A stretch of DNA of 39,067 nucleotides. It comes from Sulfurovum sp. Lineage in GTDB: Bacteria; Campylobacterota; Campylobacteria; Campylobacterales; Sulfurovaceae. Shown here piece after piece: positions 16,295 through 24,429 of this stretch. The stretch lies in the NCBI GenBank assembly GCA_027049035.1, contig JALTVI010000096.1, forward strand, positions 1 to 39,067, written 5' to 3'. Each line of letters starts with the position of its first letter. Positions within the stretch are counted from its first letter, which is position 1. The notes under the pieces were generated by a model. It was not told where the DNA came from and did not search any database. It saw only the letters and a program-made list of their open reading frames with translations. The position numbers were made by a program, and so were the translations under genes.

Positions 16295-16921
16295 TTATCT
16301 GAACAGTCTGTTGGTATAGTAGCCGTTCACAGGCGCGCCTGAGTAGCGGTTCTGGTAACAGCGGTAGCGGCGCGAATTACAGTAGATACCGTTGGAGAGT
16401 GTGTAGGCTTTGGTGTCCATATTGTACCGGTTGATGTTTTTGCGCAGCCGTTTTGCCGCCTTGCTGCCGAGATACTCCTTTGTAAACCCGATGGAGATGC
16501 CGTAGGAGTCGGCGCAGAACTTGCCTTTTCTGTCGCAGACAATGCCGCGCTGAGGAAAGAATACCGTCGGACGCTTGGCAGGTCTGTATTTATATCCGCC
16601 GCCGCGGTAGCTGTCTATCTGTCTGCGCAGCACATCGTTGCGCTGTCGCGTAAGTCGGATAAGGCACGATTCGTTCGCGCCGCACCGGCGGTTTCTGTGC
16701 TCTATCCAGTGGCGCTGCTGCGTCTTGATGCCCGGGATGGTATAGCGCGCTTCGTGGTAGAGGCGTCCCATTTCCGTATCGAGACGGTCAAGCGTACGGT
16801 TGTAGCAGATGGCGTTTTCGATGGGCGTACGCGCCTGCGCACAGTTGAAGCTCGCTGCATTCCCGATGGCAGGCAGTGCCGCCAGCAGCACTGCCGCAGC
16901 GATAAATCGGACCTTACTCAT
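16295..16921 (-). CDS. LprI-like domain fused to a YcgJ/Fels1-like domain
   Basis: 208 aa. The signal peptide (cleavage near GNAASF) is followed by an LprI/DUF1311-type domain at about 23-105: FNCAQARTPIENAICYNRTL, then RLYHEARYTIPGIKTQQRHW, then RCGANESCLIRLTRQRND. LprI was described as a lysozyme inhibitor, and this domain carries its paired cysteines. After a Gly/Tyr/Lys linker, residues 118-208 form a YcgJ-like domain (VFFPQRGIVCDRKGKFCADS, GFTKEYLGSKAAKRLRK) homologous to the two genes downstream. I infer a periplasmic protein, perhaps countering lysozyme. Both domains are complete. It overlaps no neighbour and shares strand and spacing with the cluster. Confidence 0.8.
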   Translation of the reverse strand: MSKVRFIAAAVLLAALPAIGNAASFNCAQARTPIENAICYNRTLDRLDTEMGRLYHEARYTIPGIKTQQRHWIEHRNRRCGANESCLIRLTRQRNDVLRRQIDSYRGGGYKYRPAKRPTVFFPQRGIVCDRKGKFCADSYGISIGFTKEYLGSKAAKRLRKNINRYNMDTKAYTLSNGIYCNSRRYRCYQNRYSGAPVNGYYTNRLFR

Positions 16922-16934
16922 TCAGATACCTTGA

Positions 16935-17279
16935 TTAGAGGGTCTTGTAACGCTGTACAGCACCGTTTTTGATGATACACTCGCCTCTTTCATCCACACG
17001 CGGTTCATCCCACTTGAATGTCACCGGCACGTGCACCTTTCCGCCTTTGTGGTACCCTCTTCCTACAGAGAAAGCGGCATTCGGGAAATCCGGGAATTTG
17101 TTGATGAGGTAGTTCTTGCATTCTGTCGAAAGAGACCATGGTGCAAGGCTTTCACCGTTTTGCTCATGTGCAGCCTCCTGCATTCCCTCGTTGAAATCCG
17201 CCATTTCCGCATCTGTACATCCGTTTACGCCAAGCAGCAGTGCCGCTGCAAATGTTGCCATAAGTACTCTTTTATTCAT
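16935..17279 (-). CDS. Small lipoprotein of unknown function
   Basis: 114 aa. The signal peptide ends in a lipobox (LLLGVNGC-T), predicting a lipid-anchored protein. A Glu/Asp-rich linker follows, then a compact domain with a Cys pair: LSTECKNYLINKFPDFPNAA, then VGRGYHKGGKVHVPVTFKWD and RGECIIKNGAVQRYKTL. The same domain survives as a remnant at 15193-15393. The conserved C...C and basic strand content suggest a small disulfide-bonded fold. It lies 13 nt upstream of the LprI-YcgJ gene on the same strand, so is likely co-transcribed. Family not recognised. Confidence 0.75.
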   Translation of the reverse strand: MNKRVLMATFAAALLLGVNGCTDAEMADFNEGMQEAAHEQNGESLAPWSLSTECKNYLINKFPDFPNAAFSVGRGYHKGGKVHVPVTFKWDEPRVDERGECIIKNGAVQRYKTL

Positions 17280-17306
17280 GCTTATTTCTCCTTGACTTGG
17301 TATGTT

Positions 17307-17657
17307 TTAGTAGCGGTACTTGCCGCTGTCTCTGATGGCCTGGTCGCGCTGTGCTTCACGCTGCGAACTTTCAAGGGAGTGCAGCATCTCTTTCTCTTCG
17401 GACTTGCACGAATCGTAACCGTCATTCCATCCCTCGCGGTATTTGTGGTTGCTGTCGTAGCGTCTGACATCTTTTTTGAACTGGTCGAACATCGATCCGC
17501 CCGCCTTTCTTCCGCTGCTGCAGCCGTCGCCGTAGCCCTGTGAATAGTCAGGTCCGTACCCCTGCGCTCTCATATTCTCCGCCGTGCTGGCGCACCCAGT
17601 AAAGCCAATGGCAAGCAGTGCAGCCGCTGCCAGTGTCACCGTTTTTGTATGCTTCAT
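17307..17657 (-). CDS. Small lipoprotein, GYxDGC repeat type (paralogue of 18873-19172)
   Basis: 116 aa with a lipobox (GFTGC-A). The mature part has two related halves, YSQGYGDGCSSGRKA and YREGWNDGYDSCKSEE, separated by about 25 residues, then a Glu/Arg-rich tail. The Y-x-x-G-(Y/W)-x-D/H-G-C pattern recurs in the protein at 18873-19172, so these are paralogues on either side of the HTH gene. Its likely place is the outer or inner membrane leaflet facing the periplasm. No enzyme motif is visible. GGAAATGAG precedes the ATG. It heads the minus-strand envelope cluster. Confidence 0.75.
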   Translation of the reverse strand: MKHTKTVTLAAAALLAIGFTGCASTAENMRAQGYGPDYSQGYGDGCSSGRKAGGSMFDQFKKDVRRYDSNHKYREGWNDGYDSCKSEEKEMLHSLESSQREAQRDQAIRDSGKYRY

Positions 17658-17829
17658 ATCTCATTTCCTTTTGTGTCAGTGTTATCTTTCTTCAAAAGAT
17701 ATTTCAAGCTTAACAGAAAAATGGAGATAAAAAAATAAATTATCAGAAAAAAACATATTATTTATCACTATCAAACACTTTTAATTTCCTAAATGATAAA
17801 CTTGTTATAGACAGTCGCGAAAAAAGAAC

Positions 17830-17872
17830 TTATCATTTTCTATTCCTGTGAAAAGAAAATATGATAATTCTC
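17830..17872. promoter_or_regulatory. Interrupted palindrome rich in TATCAT/ATGATA, candidate operator
   Basis: TTATCATTTTCT (17830-17841) pairs with AGAAAATATGATAA (17854-17867), two extra bases aside. The right arm continues as AAAATATGATAATTCTC (17856-17872), a 17-mer repeated exactly at 19274-19290 upstream of the L,D-transpeptidase gene. More TTATCA/TGATAA elements crowd 17740-17870. This is the divergent promoter space of the lipoprotein cluster and the HTH gene. A Fur-like or HTH-protein operator is possible. Confidence 0.5.
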
Positions 17873-17955
17873 TCTTTCGTGAGATAAAAACGGATAGAAA
17901 AATCCACTATTTATGGTATAAATGCATCATTCAAACCAAGGAGCGGAAGAGCCGT

Positions 17956-18866
17956 ATGGGTACAATCAGAAATCCTGTCGGAGAGATTCTGACAGCCTAC
18001 AGAAAGCATCACAATCTGACACAGAAAGAGGCGGTAGTCGCACTTGCTGCCTACAATGACGCCTTTGCCTCCCTAAACCCCGTAACACTCAGCCGCTGGG
18101 AGAACGGCACCACCTCTCCAAGCCTGAAAGAAAGAGGCTTCTGATTCTCTTTTTTCTTGAAGGCGGCTGCCTCTGGTGTGAGAAGTGCCGTCAGATCACC
18201 CGCCACTGCCTGGAAGATCTGTACGATTCACTCTATACCGTCTTTACCGCTAACTACCAGTACATCATCGGCAACCTGCCGGAGCGCCCCCTGAAAGAGT
18301 ATGCCTTTCATCCGCTCTACACCTACTACAGAAAACGCGAGCACATAGAGCACATTATCGATATCGAAGAGGCCAGCAACGTGCCGGGATACTATACGGT
18401 CACAACGCAGCAGATGGAGCGCTGGTGCAGCCATCCGGCTACTTTTGCGATGATTGCGGAAAGAAAGATGCAGCATCTGGGACACTTCGTTATGTTCAAA
18501 CTCAAAAACGATGTCGCCAGAGCCATCGCCAACTACGAACGGAGCGAATGCTCCCTAAAAGAGGAGGACTTCTGCCCCGCGTATGAAAAAGGCACCTACT
18601 TTGTCCATGCACTCTACGGGCGCAACCCCAAAGTCGCCGCAAAACTCAATGTCGAAGCCTATCTCTTTATGCTTGACAATATGGAGTATATCGACAATAT
18701 CATGGTCTTCAGTTCTAGGATTGACGGCAGAACTATCACACGCGATTACGGTATTACATCCGTTGCGAAAGGGTATGATGAAAAACTGGGGATGAAGTGG
18801 GAGGGGATGCTCTCACCTGTCGAAGACATTCTCTTCTCCGACACGGTGCTGAAGCTGGTCTTTTAA
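17956..18866 (+). pseudogene. HTH (XRE-like) regulator gene with a frameshift
   Basis: The N-terminal part (ATG 17956) encodes an XRE-type helix-turn-helix: NPVGEILTAYRKHHNLTQKE, then NPVTLSRWENGTTSPSLK, with a stop at 18142-18144. The next reading frame (shifted by -1) is open across the same point and continues without a stop as ERKRLLILFFLEGGCLWCEK ... to TAA at 18866, adding about 240 residues. Joining them just after TCTCCAAGCCT gives SPSLERKRLL, the natural continuation of this HTH family, so one base appears lost. The C-terminal domain contains a CLWCEKC motif and a region of unknown fold. Either a pseudogene, a sequencing error, or less likely programmed frameshifting; the intact length of the second part suggests the change is recent. 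Confidence 0.72.
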
Positions 18867-18872
18867 AACCAG

Positions 18873-19172
18873 CTACGAAGAGGACTGGCTTTTGCAGTGG
18901 AGTCTGCCGTGCTCCCAGCCTGCATGGTACGATTCGTTTGTCTTGAAGAGCGCATGGTTTTTGGTGTAGTCGCCGTCTGTCGTACGGCAGCCGTCCACAA
19001 CACCTGCCCTGTAGTCACTGTCTCTGTCGGGACCGAAATCGTGTCCTCTGTAGACATAGTGGTCTCCTCCTCCAGTGCTTCCCGGAAGCTGTGGTGCCGT
19101 ATTGCCACAGCCCGTCAACAGTAGTACTCCCGATGCAAAGCAGCCTGCAACTGTCGTTTTTAACAATCTCAT
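18873..19172 (-). CDS. Small lipoprotein, GYxDGC repeat type (paralogue of 17307-17657)
   Basis: 99 aa from the ATG at 19172, chosen because AGGAGTG lies about 8 nt upstream and the signal peptide starts there; a longer in-frame reading from 19238 lacks a Shine-Dalgarno site. The lipobox is LLLTGC-G. The mature protein contains YRAGVVDGCRTTDG and YHAGWEHGRLHCKSQ, the same two-part pattern as the 17307-17657 lipoprotein. It is convergent with the frameshifted HTH gene, 6 nt apart. Function unknown. Confidence 0.72.
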   Translation of the reverse strand: MRLLKTTVAGCFASGVLLLTGCGNTAPQLPGSTGGGDHYVYRGHDFGPDRDSDYRAGVVDGCRTTDGDYTKNHALFKTNESYHAGWEHGRLHCKSQSSS

Positions 19173-19272
19173 CAATATCACTCCTATGTTGGTTAATGAA
19201 GCAATTATAGCCAAGCTTCCGGCCGAGCGCAACCACAAAAATAAAAAATATCATAAATTTTCAGCATAACCC

Positions 19273-19290
19273 AAAAATATGATAATTCTC
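19273..19290. promoter_or_regulatory. Second copy of the ATATGATAATTCTC element
   Basis: AAAAATATGATAATTCTC at 19273-19290 matches 17856-17872 exactly over 17 bases. It lies about 70 nt before the L,D-transpeptidase start and about 100 nt before the divergent lipoprotein start, as expected of a shared operator or promoter element. Confidence 0.45.
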
Positions 19291-19357
19291 ACCTGTCATT
19301 ATCTCTTCATAACCGAACTGCTGCTATGCTTTTTGCAATACTAACAAGGAGTACTCC

Positions 19358-20020
19358 ATGATCAAAAAGATAGCACTGGGGCTTGGGGCAGTACTGCTGA
19401 GTACGGCAATGCTTCAGGCAACCACCTACCGAAAACACCGGGTGAACATTAAGCCGCTGAGCGCAACGAAGTTCGAACTGACCGATGTCAACCACGAAAA
19501 TCCACATACGGTGGATTTTACAGGGAAAGACTTCATCGTTGTTTCCGTACGCGAACCCGGCAGTGACGGCGAAGTGTATGCCGTGGACAAAGACGGCACC
19601 ATCTGGTGGCACGGTACCATTTCATCGGGTGCAGGCGGCGGGCATCTTGAAAAACGCAACGGCAAACTGGTTCCTGTGGGCGGGCACGAAACCAACAACA
19701 ACATTTTCCACATTCTGGTAAAACGCCGCTTCCATATGTCAAAGACACACCCCGACCCCAACGGCATCAACAATATGGACTTCGAACTTCAGTTCACACA
19801 GGATGGTCAGGCGCTGCATCTTGGCAACACACAGGCGATGTCGCACGGCTGCATCCACGTGGGTAGACAGGATATTTCAGCACTCTTCAAGTGGGCGAAA
19901 GTGGGTATGCCCGTCGTCGTCATGCGCGGTCACTACAGACAGTTTTTGAAAAAAGAGGTGGAGCAGTTTGACAGAGATGTCAAAGAGTACGATACCAAAA
20001 AAGGTGTCAGCAGTAACTAA
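19358..20020 (+). CDS. L,D-transpeptidase (YkuD-like) domain protein
   Basis: 220 aa. A signal peptide (MIKKIALGLGAVLLSTAMLQA) targets the periplasm. The C-terminal half carries the signature H-x(8)-SHGCIHV: ALHLGNTQAM-S162-H-G-C165-I-H-V, with the catalytic cysteine C165. Such enzymes form 3-3 peptidoglycan crosslinks or attach proteins to the wall; some are carboxypeptidases. The preceding part (NHENPHTVDFTGKDFIVVSV, TIWWHGTISSGAG) has the beta-rich character of the fold start. AACAAGGAG lies upstream of the ATG. It converges with the BioC-like gene, overlapping 4 nt. The domain is intact. Confidence 0.85.
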   Translation: MIKKIALGLGAVLLSTAMLQATTYRKHRVNIKPLSATKFELTDVNHENPHTVDFTGKDFIVVSVREPGSDGEVYAVDKDGTIWWHGTISSGAGGGHLEKRNGKLVPVGGHETNNNIFHILVKRRFHMSKTHPDPNGINNMDFELQFTQDGQALHLGNTQAMSHGCIHVGRQDISALFKWAKVGMPVVVMRGHYRQFLKKEVEQFDRDVKEYDTKKGVSSN

Positions 20021-20718
20021 GCCCTTTGAGCACTCTTTTCGTGCAGCAGCACGATCTCATACTCCAGGTACCCAAGCGGGTACGCTTCCATCAAACGTTT
20101 CATCTGGGCGTAGCCAAGCACGTTGCGCCCCGCTCCCACACCACTTTTCTTCATATAACGGAACATCTCCCTTACAGACGGAAAATCGAGTGTATACTCC
20201 ACTATTTCAATTTCGCCGTCAAAGTGTTTTTCAAGCAGGGCTACGGTCTCTTCCCTGCTTCGAAGCAGTGGCGGCAGGCCTGCCGTCTCATAGAGTGTCT
20301 TGAATGTGTTTGCGGTAAAGATGGCAAGAGAGACGGGTGTGTTGAGTGCAGCGATGTTGGCAAGGACTCCATCGAGGTCTTTTGCCCACTGAAGTGCAGA
20401 GGATGAGACAATGCGGTCAAAACGGTATGTGGAGAGTACATCAAAAAGCGAGGGGGCGTTGAAGTCTTGAAGCATCAGGGTGACATTATCCGCTTGGGGG
20501 TGCAGAGCAAGCATCCCTTCGGCAAAATCGACCCCCACAAAGCTTTCAACCGGCCAGTCAATCGCTTTGTAGAGCCCGCCGCTGCCGCAGCCGATGTCGA
20601 GGATGCGTGCAGGTGCGTCATCGATGCGCGCCACCAGTGCGTCAAGCACACGCTTCTGGATGATGTTGACACGCTCGTAGGCATCGGCATTTTGCGAAAA
20701 AGACTCTCTGATCTTCAT
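20017..20718 (-). CDS. bioC: BioC-like malonyl-ACP O-methyltransferase
   Basis: 233 aa, the usual BioC length. It starts MKIRESFSQNADAYERVNII, matching the BioC N-terminal pattern (F-x-x-x-A-x-x-Y). SAM motif I is ILDIGCGSGGLYKAI, motif II FVGVDFAEGMLAL, and ALQWAKDLDGVLA corresponds to the BioC-typical LQW block; IFTANTFKTLYE is the F-x-x-x-T-x-x-E/L stretch common in BioC. BioC methylates malonyl-ACP to begin pimeloyl synthesis for biotin. No other bio gene is adjacent. The family call is good; an unrelated small-molecule methyltransferase cannot be fully excluded. Confidence 0.78.
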   Translation of the reverse strand: MKIRESFSQNADAYERVNIIQKRVLDALVARIDDAPARILDIGCGSGGLYKAIDWPVESFVGVDFAEGMLALHPQADNVTLMLQDFNAPSLFDVLSTYRFDRIVSSSALQWAKDLDGVLANIAALNTPVSLAIFTANTFKTLYETAGLPPLLRSREETVALLEKHFDGEIEIVEYTLDFPSVREMFRYMKKSGVGAGRNVLGYAQMKRLMEAYPLGYLEYEIVLLHEKSAQRA

Positions 20719-21036
20719 TGATATCGTATCCTGGATAGTTTGGAGGTATTATAGCGACTCTTTTTCAAAAGCCCCCTTCCCCAGGGAAAGGAAGAAGAAT
20801 GTTTTTTGGACATAACAAGGAAAATGCCCTTATGTTTTTGAAAGGGAGGAGTTTAAACATTACATCCGGGAAGGGTTGCTGGCAGTATACGCCTCCTTGT
20901 TTAACCAAATGTTAATCCATAGGTCGTTTCACTCGATAGCTCTGGCAGTCGCAAATGGCTAAGCCACCCTTCGGGCTGAGTGCTCCTTTGTCGCCATCGA
21001 GTGAAACTCTTTGGGCAAATGATGGGGAATTTCGCT
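20719..21036. other. Intergenic stretch with repeat element, no gene seen
   Basis: 318 bp between the BioC-like and flavoprotein genes. 20719-20925 contains poly-purine and poly-pyrimidine tracts and no convincing gene or promoter; 20926-21007 is a family B repeat. Confidence 0.5.
20926..21007 (-). repeat. MITE-like element with 12 bp terminal inverted repeats, short form
   Basis: 82 bp bounded by perfect 12 bp inverted repeats GTTTCACTCGAT / ATCGAGTGAAAC. On the minus strand the interior begins GGCGACAAAGGAGCACTCA and ends ATTTGCGACTGCCAGAG. The 164 bp copy at 30664-30827 has the same ends plus about 80 bp more inside. No target-site duplication is obvious and no transposase is nearby. Confidence 0.75.
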
Positions 21037-22287
21037 ATGATTGCAGCTATGAAACAGTATGACATACTCATTGCCGGAGCGGGTGCAGCAGGGATGATGG
21101 CTGCCATTACCGCCGCGCGCAGCGGCAAACGGGTGCTGCTGCTTGAAAAGCTCTCCAAAGTGGGCGCGAAACTCAAAGCCACAGGCGGAGGGCGCTGCAA
21201 CCTGACCAATACGCTGGACAACGAAACCTTCATGGCACACTTCGGGCGTGACGGCAGGTTTATGATGCCGGCCCTCGATGCATTCGACCACCGTGCACTG
21301 ACGGGCTTCTTTGAAGAAATTGGCGTCCCCACCCATGCACCCGATGGTTTTCGTGTATTCCCTCTTACTCACAGTGCCGCCACCATTGTCGAAGCGATGG
21401 AGAGGGAGATGGCACGTGTGGGTGTGGAGGTACGCTGCAAAACGCGCATTGTCTCCATCGAGCATAACGGCAGTGCCGTTACCGGTGTAAAGACCCAACA
21501 CGAGACTTTCAGCGCTTCGCACATCATCATCGCAACGGGCGGCAAGGGCTACCCGGTACTTGGGGCTGAGGGAGACGGTTACACCATTGCCCAATCGTTG
21601 GGACACACCGTTACGCCGCTGCATCCTGCGATGATGCCGCTGAAGACCAAAGAGAAGTGGGTGGCAAACTGCCGTGCCGATACACTGCCCAAAGTGGAGC
21701 TGCGCGTAGCCATCAAAAAGTACCGCAAACTGCATGCCACCGGTGATCTCATCTTCACCAAAGAGGGCATAAGGGGCCCCGTAGTGCTTGACTTCTCACG
21801 GGAGATCACGCCCCTGCTGGCAAAGTTCGATGAAGTGCCTTTGACCGCAAACTTCACCAAAGGGATGAACGAAGAGCAGATTCGCAGCCATTTCAAAGAG
21901 CAAGTTAAAAAAAATCCGCAGAGCACGCTGCTGCAGCTGCTTGAGACACTGCTGCCAACCTCACTCTCGCTGGAGCTGTGCAGACTTGCAGACTGTGACC
22001 CGACAGCAACACTGGCAAAACAGAGGGGAGAGGCACGCGACAGACTCTTCAAGCTCCTTGTGGCAACACCGCTGACCGTCAACGGCCACGAGGGATTCAA
22101 AATGGCCATGATCACCCGCGGCGGCGTGAGCCTCAAAGAGATAGACCCCTACACGATGCAGAGCCGCAAACTGAGCGGACTCTATTTTTGCGGAGAGGTG
22201 GTCAACCTTGACGGGCCCTGCGGCGGCTACAATTTGCAGTGGTCTTTTGCTAGCGGATATCTTTCCGCGAAAGCGGCTTCTTCTTAA
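21037..22287 (+). CDS. BaiN/HI0933-family FAD-dependent oxidoreductase
   Basis: 416 aa. An N-terminal dinucleotide-binding motif DILIAGAGAAGMMAAITAAR is followed by LEKLSKVGAKLKATGGGRCN and LTNTL, a signature of the HI0933/YhiN/BaiN flavoprotein family. The C-terminal FAD-contact box is YFCGEVVNLDGPCGGYNLQW. Family members are cytosolic flavoproteins, mostly uncharacterised; BaiN acts in bile-acid dehydroxylation in gut clostridia, which does not transfer here. The start at 21037 has GGGGAA 7 nt upstream; ATG 21049 is the alternative. Longer readings would begin inside the family B repeat and are rejected. The 3' end overlaps the convergent kinase gene by 38 nt. Confidence 0.9.
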   Translation: MIAAMKQYDILIAGAGAAGMMAAITAARSGKRVLLLEKLSKVGAKLKATGGGRCNLTNTLDNETFMAHFGRDGRFMMPALDAFDHRALTGFFEEIGVPTHAPDGFRVFPLTHSAATIVEAMEREMARVGVEVRCKTRIVSIEHNGSAVTGVKTQHETFSASHIIIATGGKGYPVLGAEGDGYTIAQSLGHTVTPLHPAMMPLKTKEKWVANCRADTLPKVELRVAIKKYRKLHATGDLIFTKEGIRGPVVLDFSREITPLLAKFDEVPLTANFTKGMNEEQIRSHFKEQVKKNPQSTLLQLLETLLPTSLSLELCRLADCDPTATLAKQRGEARDRLFKLLVATPLTVNGHEGFKMAMITRGGVSLKEIDPYTMQSRKLSGLYFCGEVVNLDGPCGGYNLQWSFASGYLSAKAASS

Positions 22288-24271
22288 GATCGTAGTTGAA
22301 CGTCACAATGAAGCAAGCACCGCCGTTTCTGTTTTCGGCAGTGATCTTCGCCTGGTGCTTCTGCGCGATCTGCTGGCTCATATAGAGCCCGATTCCCGTC
22401 CCTTTCCCCTCCTCTTTGGTCGTGACATTGGCTTCGAAGATTCTGTCGATAACCGATTCGGGGATGCCTCCTGCATTGTCACATATCTCCAGCCTATCCC
22501 CTAGTTCTGAAGCGATCAGGTTGATTTTGATGAGACGCTGCTTTACCTCATTGTCGACAAACGCATCCTTGGCATTATTGATGATGTTGAGGATGAGATG
22601 TTTGAACTCGTTGGGGTAGCCGTATATCTCTATTTCATCCTGACGCATCATCTTAACAAGAATACGGTTTTTGAGAATGTCGTCTTTGGCAAGGAAAAGT
22701 GCAGAATTTACGACATCAAGGAGATTGAAATGTTCACGCTCCTTGTTCGGTCGGAAGAAAGAGCGGAACTCATCGAGGGTATTGACCATATGGTCAATCT
22801 GCACCTGAAGATTCTTTCTGAACTCCTCGACATAGGCTTTGTCCACCTTGCCCTCTTCAAAGTCGTTTCGTATCAGTTCGCTGTAGAGCATCAGGGCGTT
22901 GAGCGGCTGCTTCCACTGGTGGGCGACAGAGTCCATCATCTCTCCCACCATTGCCATCTTCGACTGCTGCATCAGCATCTCCTGCTGCTCGAGACGGAGT
23001 TCATGCTCACGGTTTTCACGCGCCTTTGCCTGTTCGAGGTTACGGGTTCGGGTATTGAGGTTATCCACAAGCAGGCCTATCTCACCTTTGTCTCTACACT
23101 CCAGAAGTGTATTCTCGGAGAGTGCCCCCTTTAACTGCTCGTTGATGCGGTTGATGGGCGTAATGAAAATGTGTTTCAAGAGCAGATAGCCCAGCAGTGT
23201 TGCAAGAAGTGTCAGAATGGTCGTAATGAGCAGAATTTTGTAAAAGATGCTGTTTGTATGGGCAAGTACCTGGTTTTGGGGTATTCCCACGACCATATTC
23301 CAGTGCGTTCCGGGAAAATGGAAGATAGCAAGAACCGAATCGGTCCCCAGCAGCGTGTCATTCTTTACAAAACAGAGTGTACTTTCAATATCACTGCTGT
23401 GTTGGAGTCCCTTGGGGAAGATGGTGACATTGCTGTCTGCTTCACACAGTGAACTCTCATCTTTATGCTCCAGAGAGGGTGCAATGATCTTTAATACGCT
23501 TTGCATACCGTTCTGCTTTGCATCGAATATATTTGGAGCGTTTTTACTTACACGCCTGATACGCGGGGAGCGGCAGATGTAGTTTCCGGCTTTATCCAGA
23601 ATCATGAAGTAGCCGTCGTCCGAAATATTGAGATGTTCATTGCCTGCAATCTTGTCAATATCGTAGTCAATGGCCAAATCAATGTCTGCCGCACCTGCGA
23701 AGTGCCCATCTATATAGATAGGTGAGAGTGCCGTTATGATACGCTTGTGTGTGAGCGGATCACTGTAGACTTCGCTCCACACTACCTCTCCCGCTTTGGT
23801 TTTTTGGGCGAGGGTATAGAGTTTTTGCCGAACAGTGCTCTGTTTGAATTTGGTTATACTTTCTGGAGAGATCTGTGTAAAAGTACCCGGCCCACTATTT
23901 TTGAAATAGATACCTGAGGGAATCTCTGAATTGCTCTTTTCCAACCATATTCCGCCGCTTAGAATATCGAGGTTCTGGGAGGGGATACCCGAAAGAATCG
24001 TTTTGAACAGCCAGGCAGTATCATCTTTGTTTCCTTTCAGTCCCGATTCGATGCGTGCAAGTGTCAACACCGTATCCTCGGCTTTAAGCTGCTTCTCTTT
24101 GAGCTCCTGCAGCATTTTGGTGGTCAGCAGTGTTACTTCCCTCGATGCATTTTCATACAGACGCTCTTCTCTTATCTTGAAAAATACGACAAGGATGCTT
24201 GCCAGAAAGAGGATGGAAATGAGCAGGAAGAAGCCGATCATTTTGGTCTTGATGCTGTTATACCACTTCAT
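22250..24271 (-). CDS. Membrane sensor histidine kinase with periplasmic Cache-like domain
   Basis: 673 aa. TM1 is at about 11-32 (MIGFFLLISILFLASILVVF). A large periplasmic region (about 35-325) resembles a dCache sensor (SGGIWLEKSNSEIPSGIYFK, ITALSPIYIDGHFAGAADID, GYFMILDKAGNYICRSP). TM2 follows (ILLITTILTLLATLLGYLLL), then a HAMP-like linker and coiled coil. The H-box is SVAHQWKQPLNALMLYSELI with phospho-accepting His near 450. The ATPase lobe has NIINNAKDAF (N), ICDNAGGIP (G1) and GKGTGIGLYMS (G2). All catalytic boxes are present. There is no response regulator nearby, so it is an orphan kinase. Such VAHQWRQPL kinases are common in Campylobacterota. Ligand unknown. Confidence 0.92.
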   Translation of the reverse strand: MKWYNSIKTKMIGFFLLISILFLASILVVFFKIREERLYENASREVTLLTTKMLQELKEKQLKAEDTVLTLARIESGLKGNKDDTAWLFKTILSGIPSQNLDILSGGIWLEKSNSEIPSGIYFKNSGPGTFTQISPESITKFKQSTVRQKLYTLAQKTKAGEVVWSEVYSDPLTHKRIITALSPIYIDGHFAGAADIDLAIDYDIDKIAGNEHLNISDDGYFMILDKAGNYICRSPRIRRVSKNAPNIFDAKQNGMQSVLKIIAPSLEHKDESSLCEADSNVTIFPKGLQHSSDIESTLCFVKNDTLLGTDSVLAIFHFPGTHWNMVVGIPQNQVLAHTNSIFYKILLITTILTLLATLLGYLLLKHIFITPINRINEQLKGALSENTLLECRDKGEIGLLVDNLNTRTRNLEQAKARENREHELRLEQQEMLMQQSKMAMVGEMMDSVAHQWKQPLNALMLYSELIRNDFEEGKVDKAYVEEFRKNLQVQIDHMVNTLDEFRSFFRPNKEREHFNLLDVVNSALFLAKDDILKNRILVKMMRQDEIEIYGYPNEFKHLILNIINNAKDAFVDNEVKQRLIKINLIASELGDRLEICDNAGGIPESVIDRIFEANVTTKEEGKGTGIGLYMSQQIAQKHQAKITAENRNGGACFIVTFNYDLKKKPLSRKDIR

Positions 24272-24429
24272 TTCCCCTCTTTTTTCTCTTTGTCTATGGC
24301 CATTATAACAAAGTATAAATTAGGTTTATTTGACAATATCGCCTTAGAGAATGGAAAGAGAATTTTCAGATACACCAACCGTTAATCAAACTGTACTATG
24401 ATTCCCCAAAACAACGCGACGGATATGTG

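Noticed and set aside
18100-18150. Programmed -1 frameshift site in the HTH gene
   Set aside because: The TTTTTTC run lies after the zero-frame stop and no X-XXY-YYZ heptamer in the zero frame precedes it; a simple one-base loss explains the data better.
20959-21036. Longer N-terminus for the flavoprotein starting inside the repeat
   Set aside because: It encodes repeat DNA, lacks a Shine-Dalgarno site, and the family starts just before DILIAGAG.
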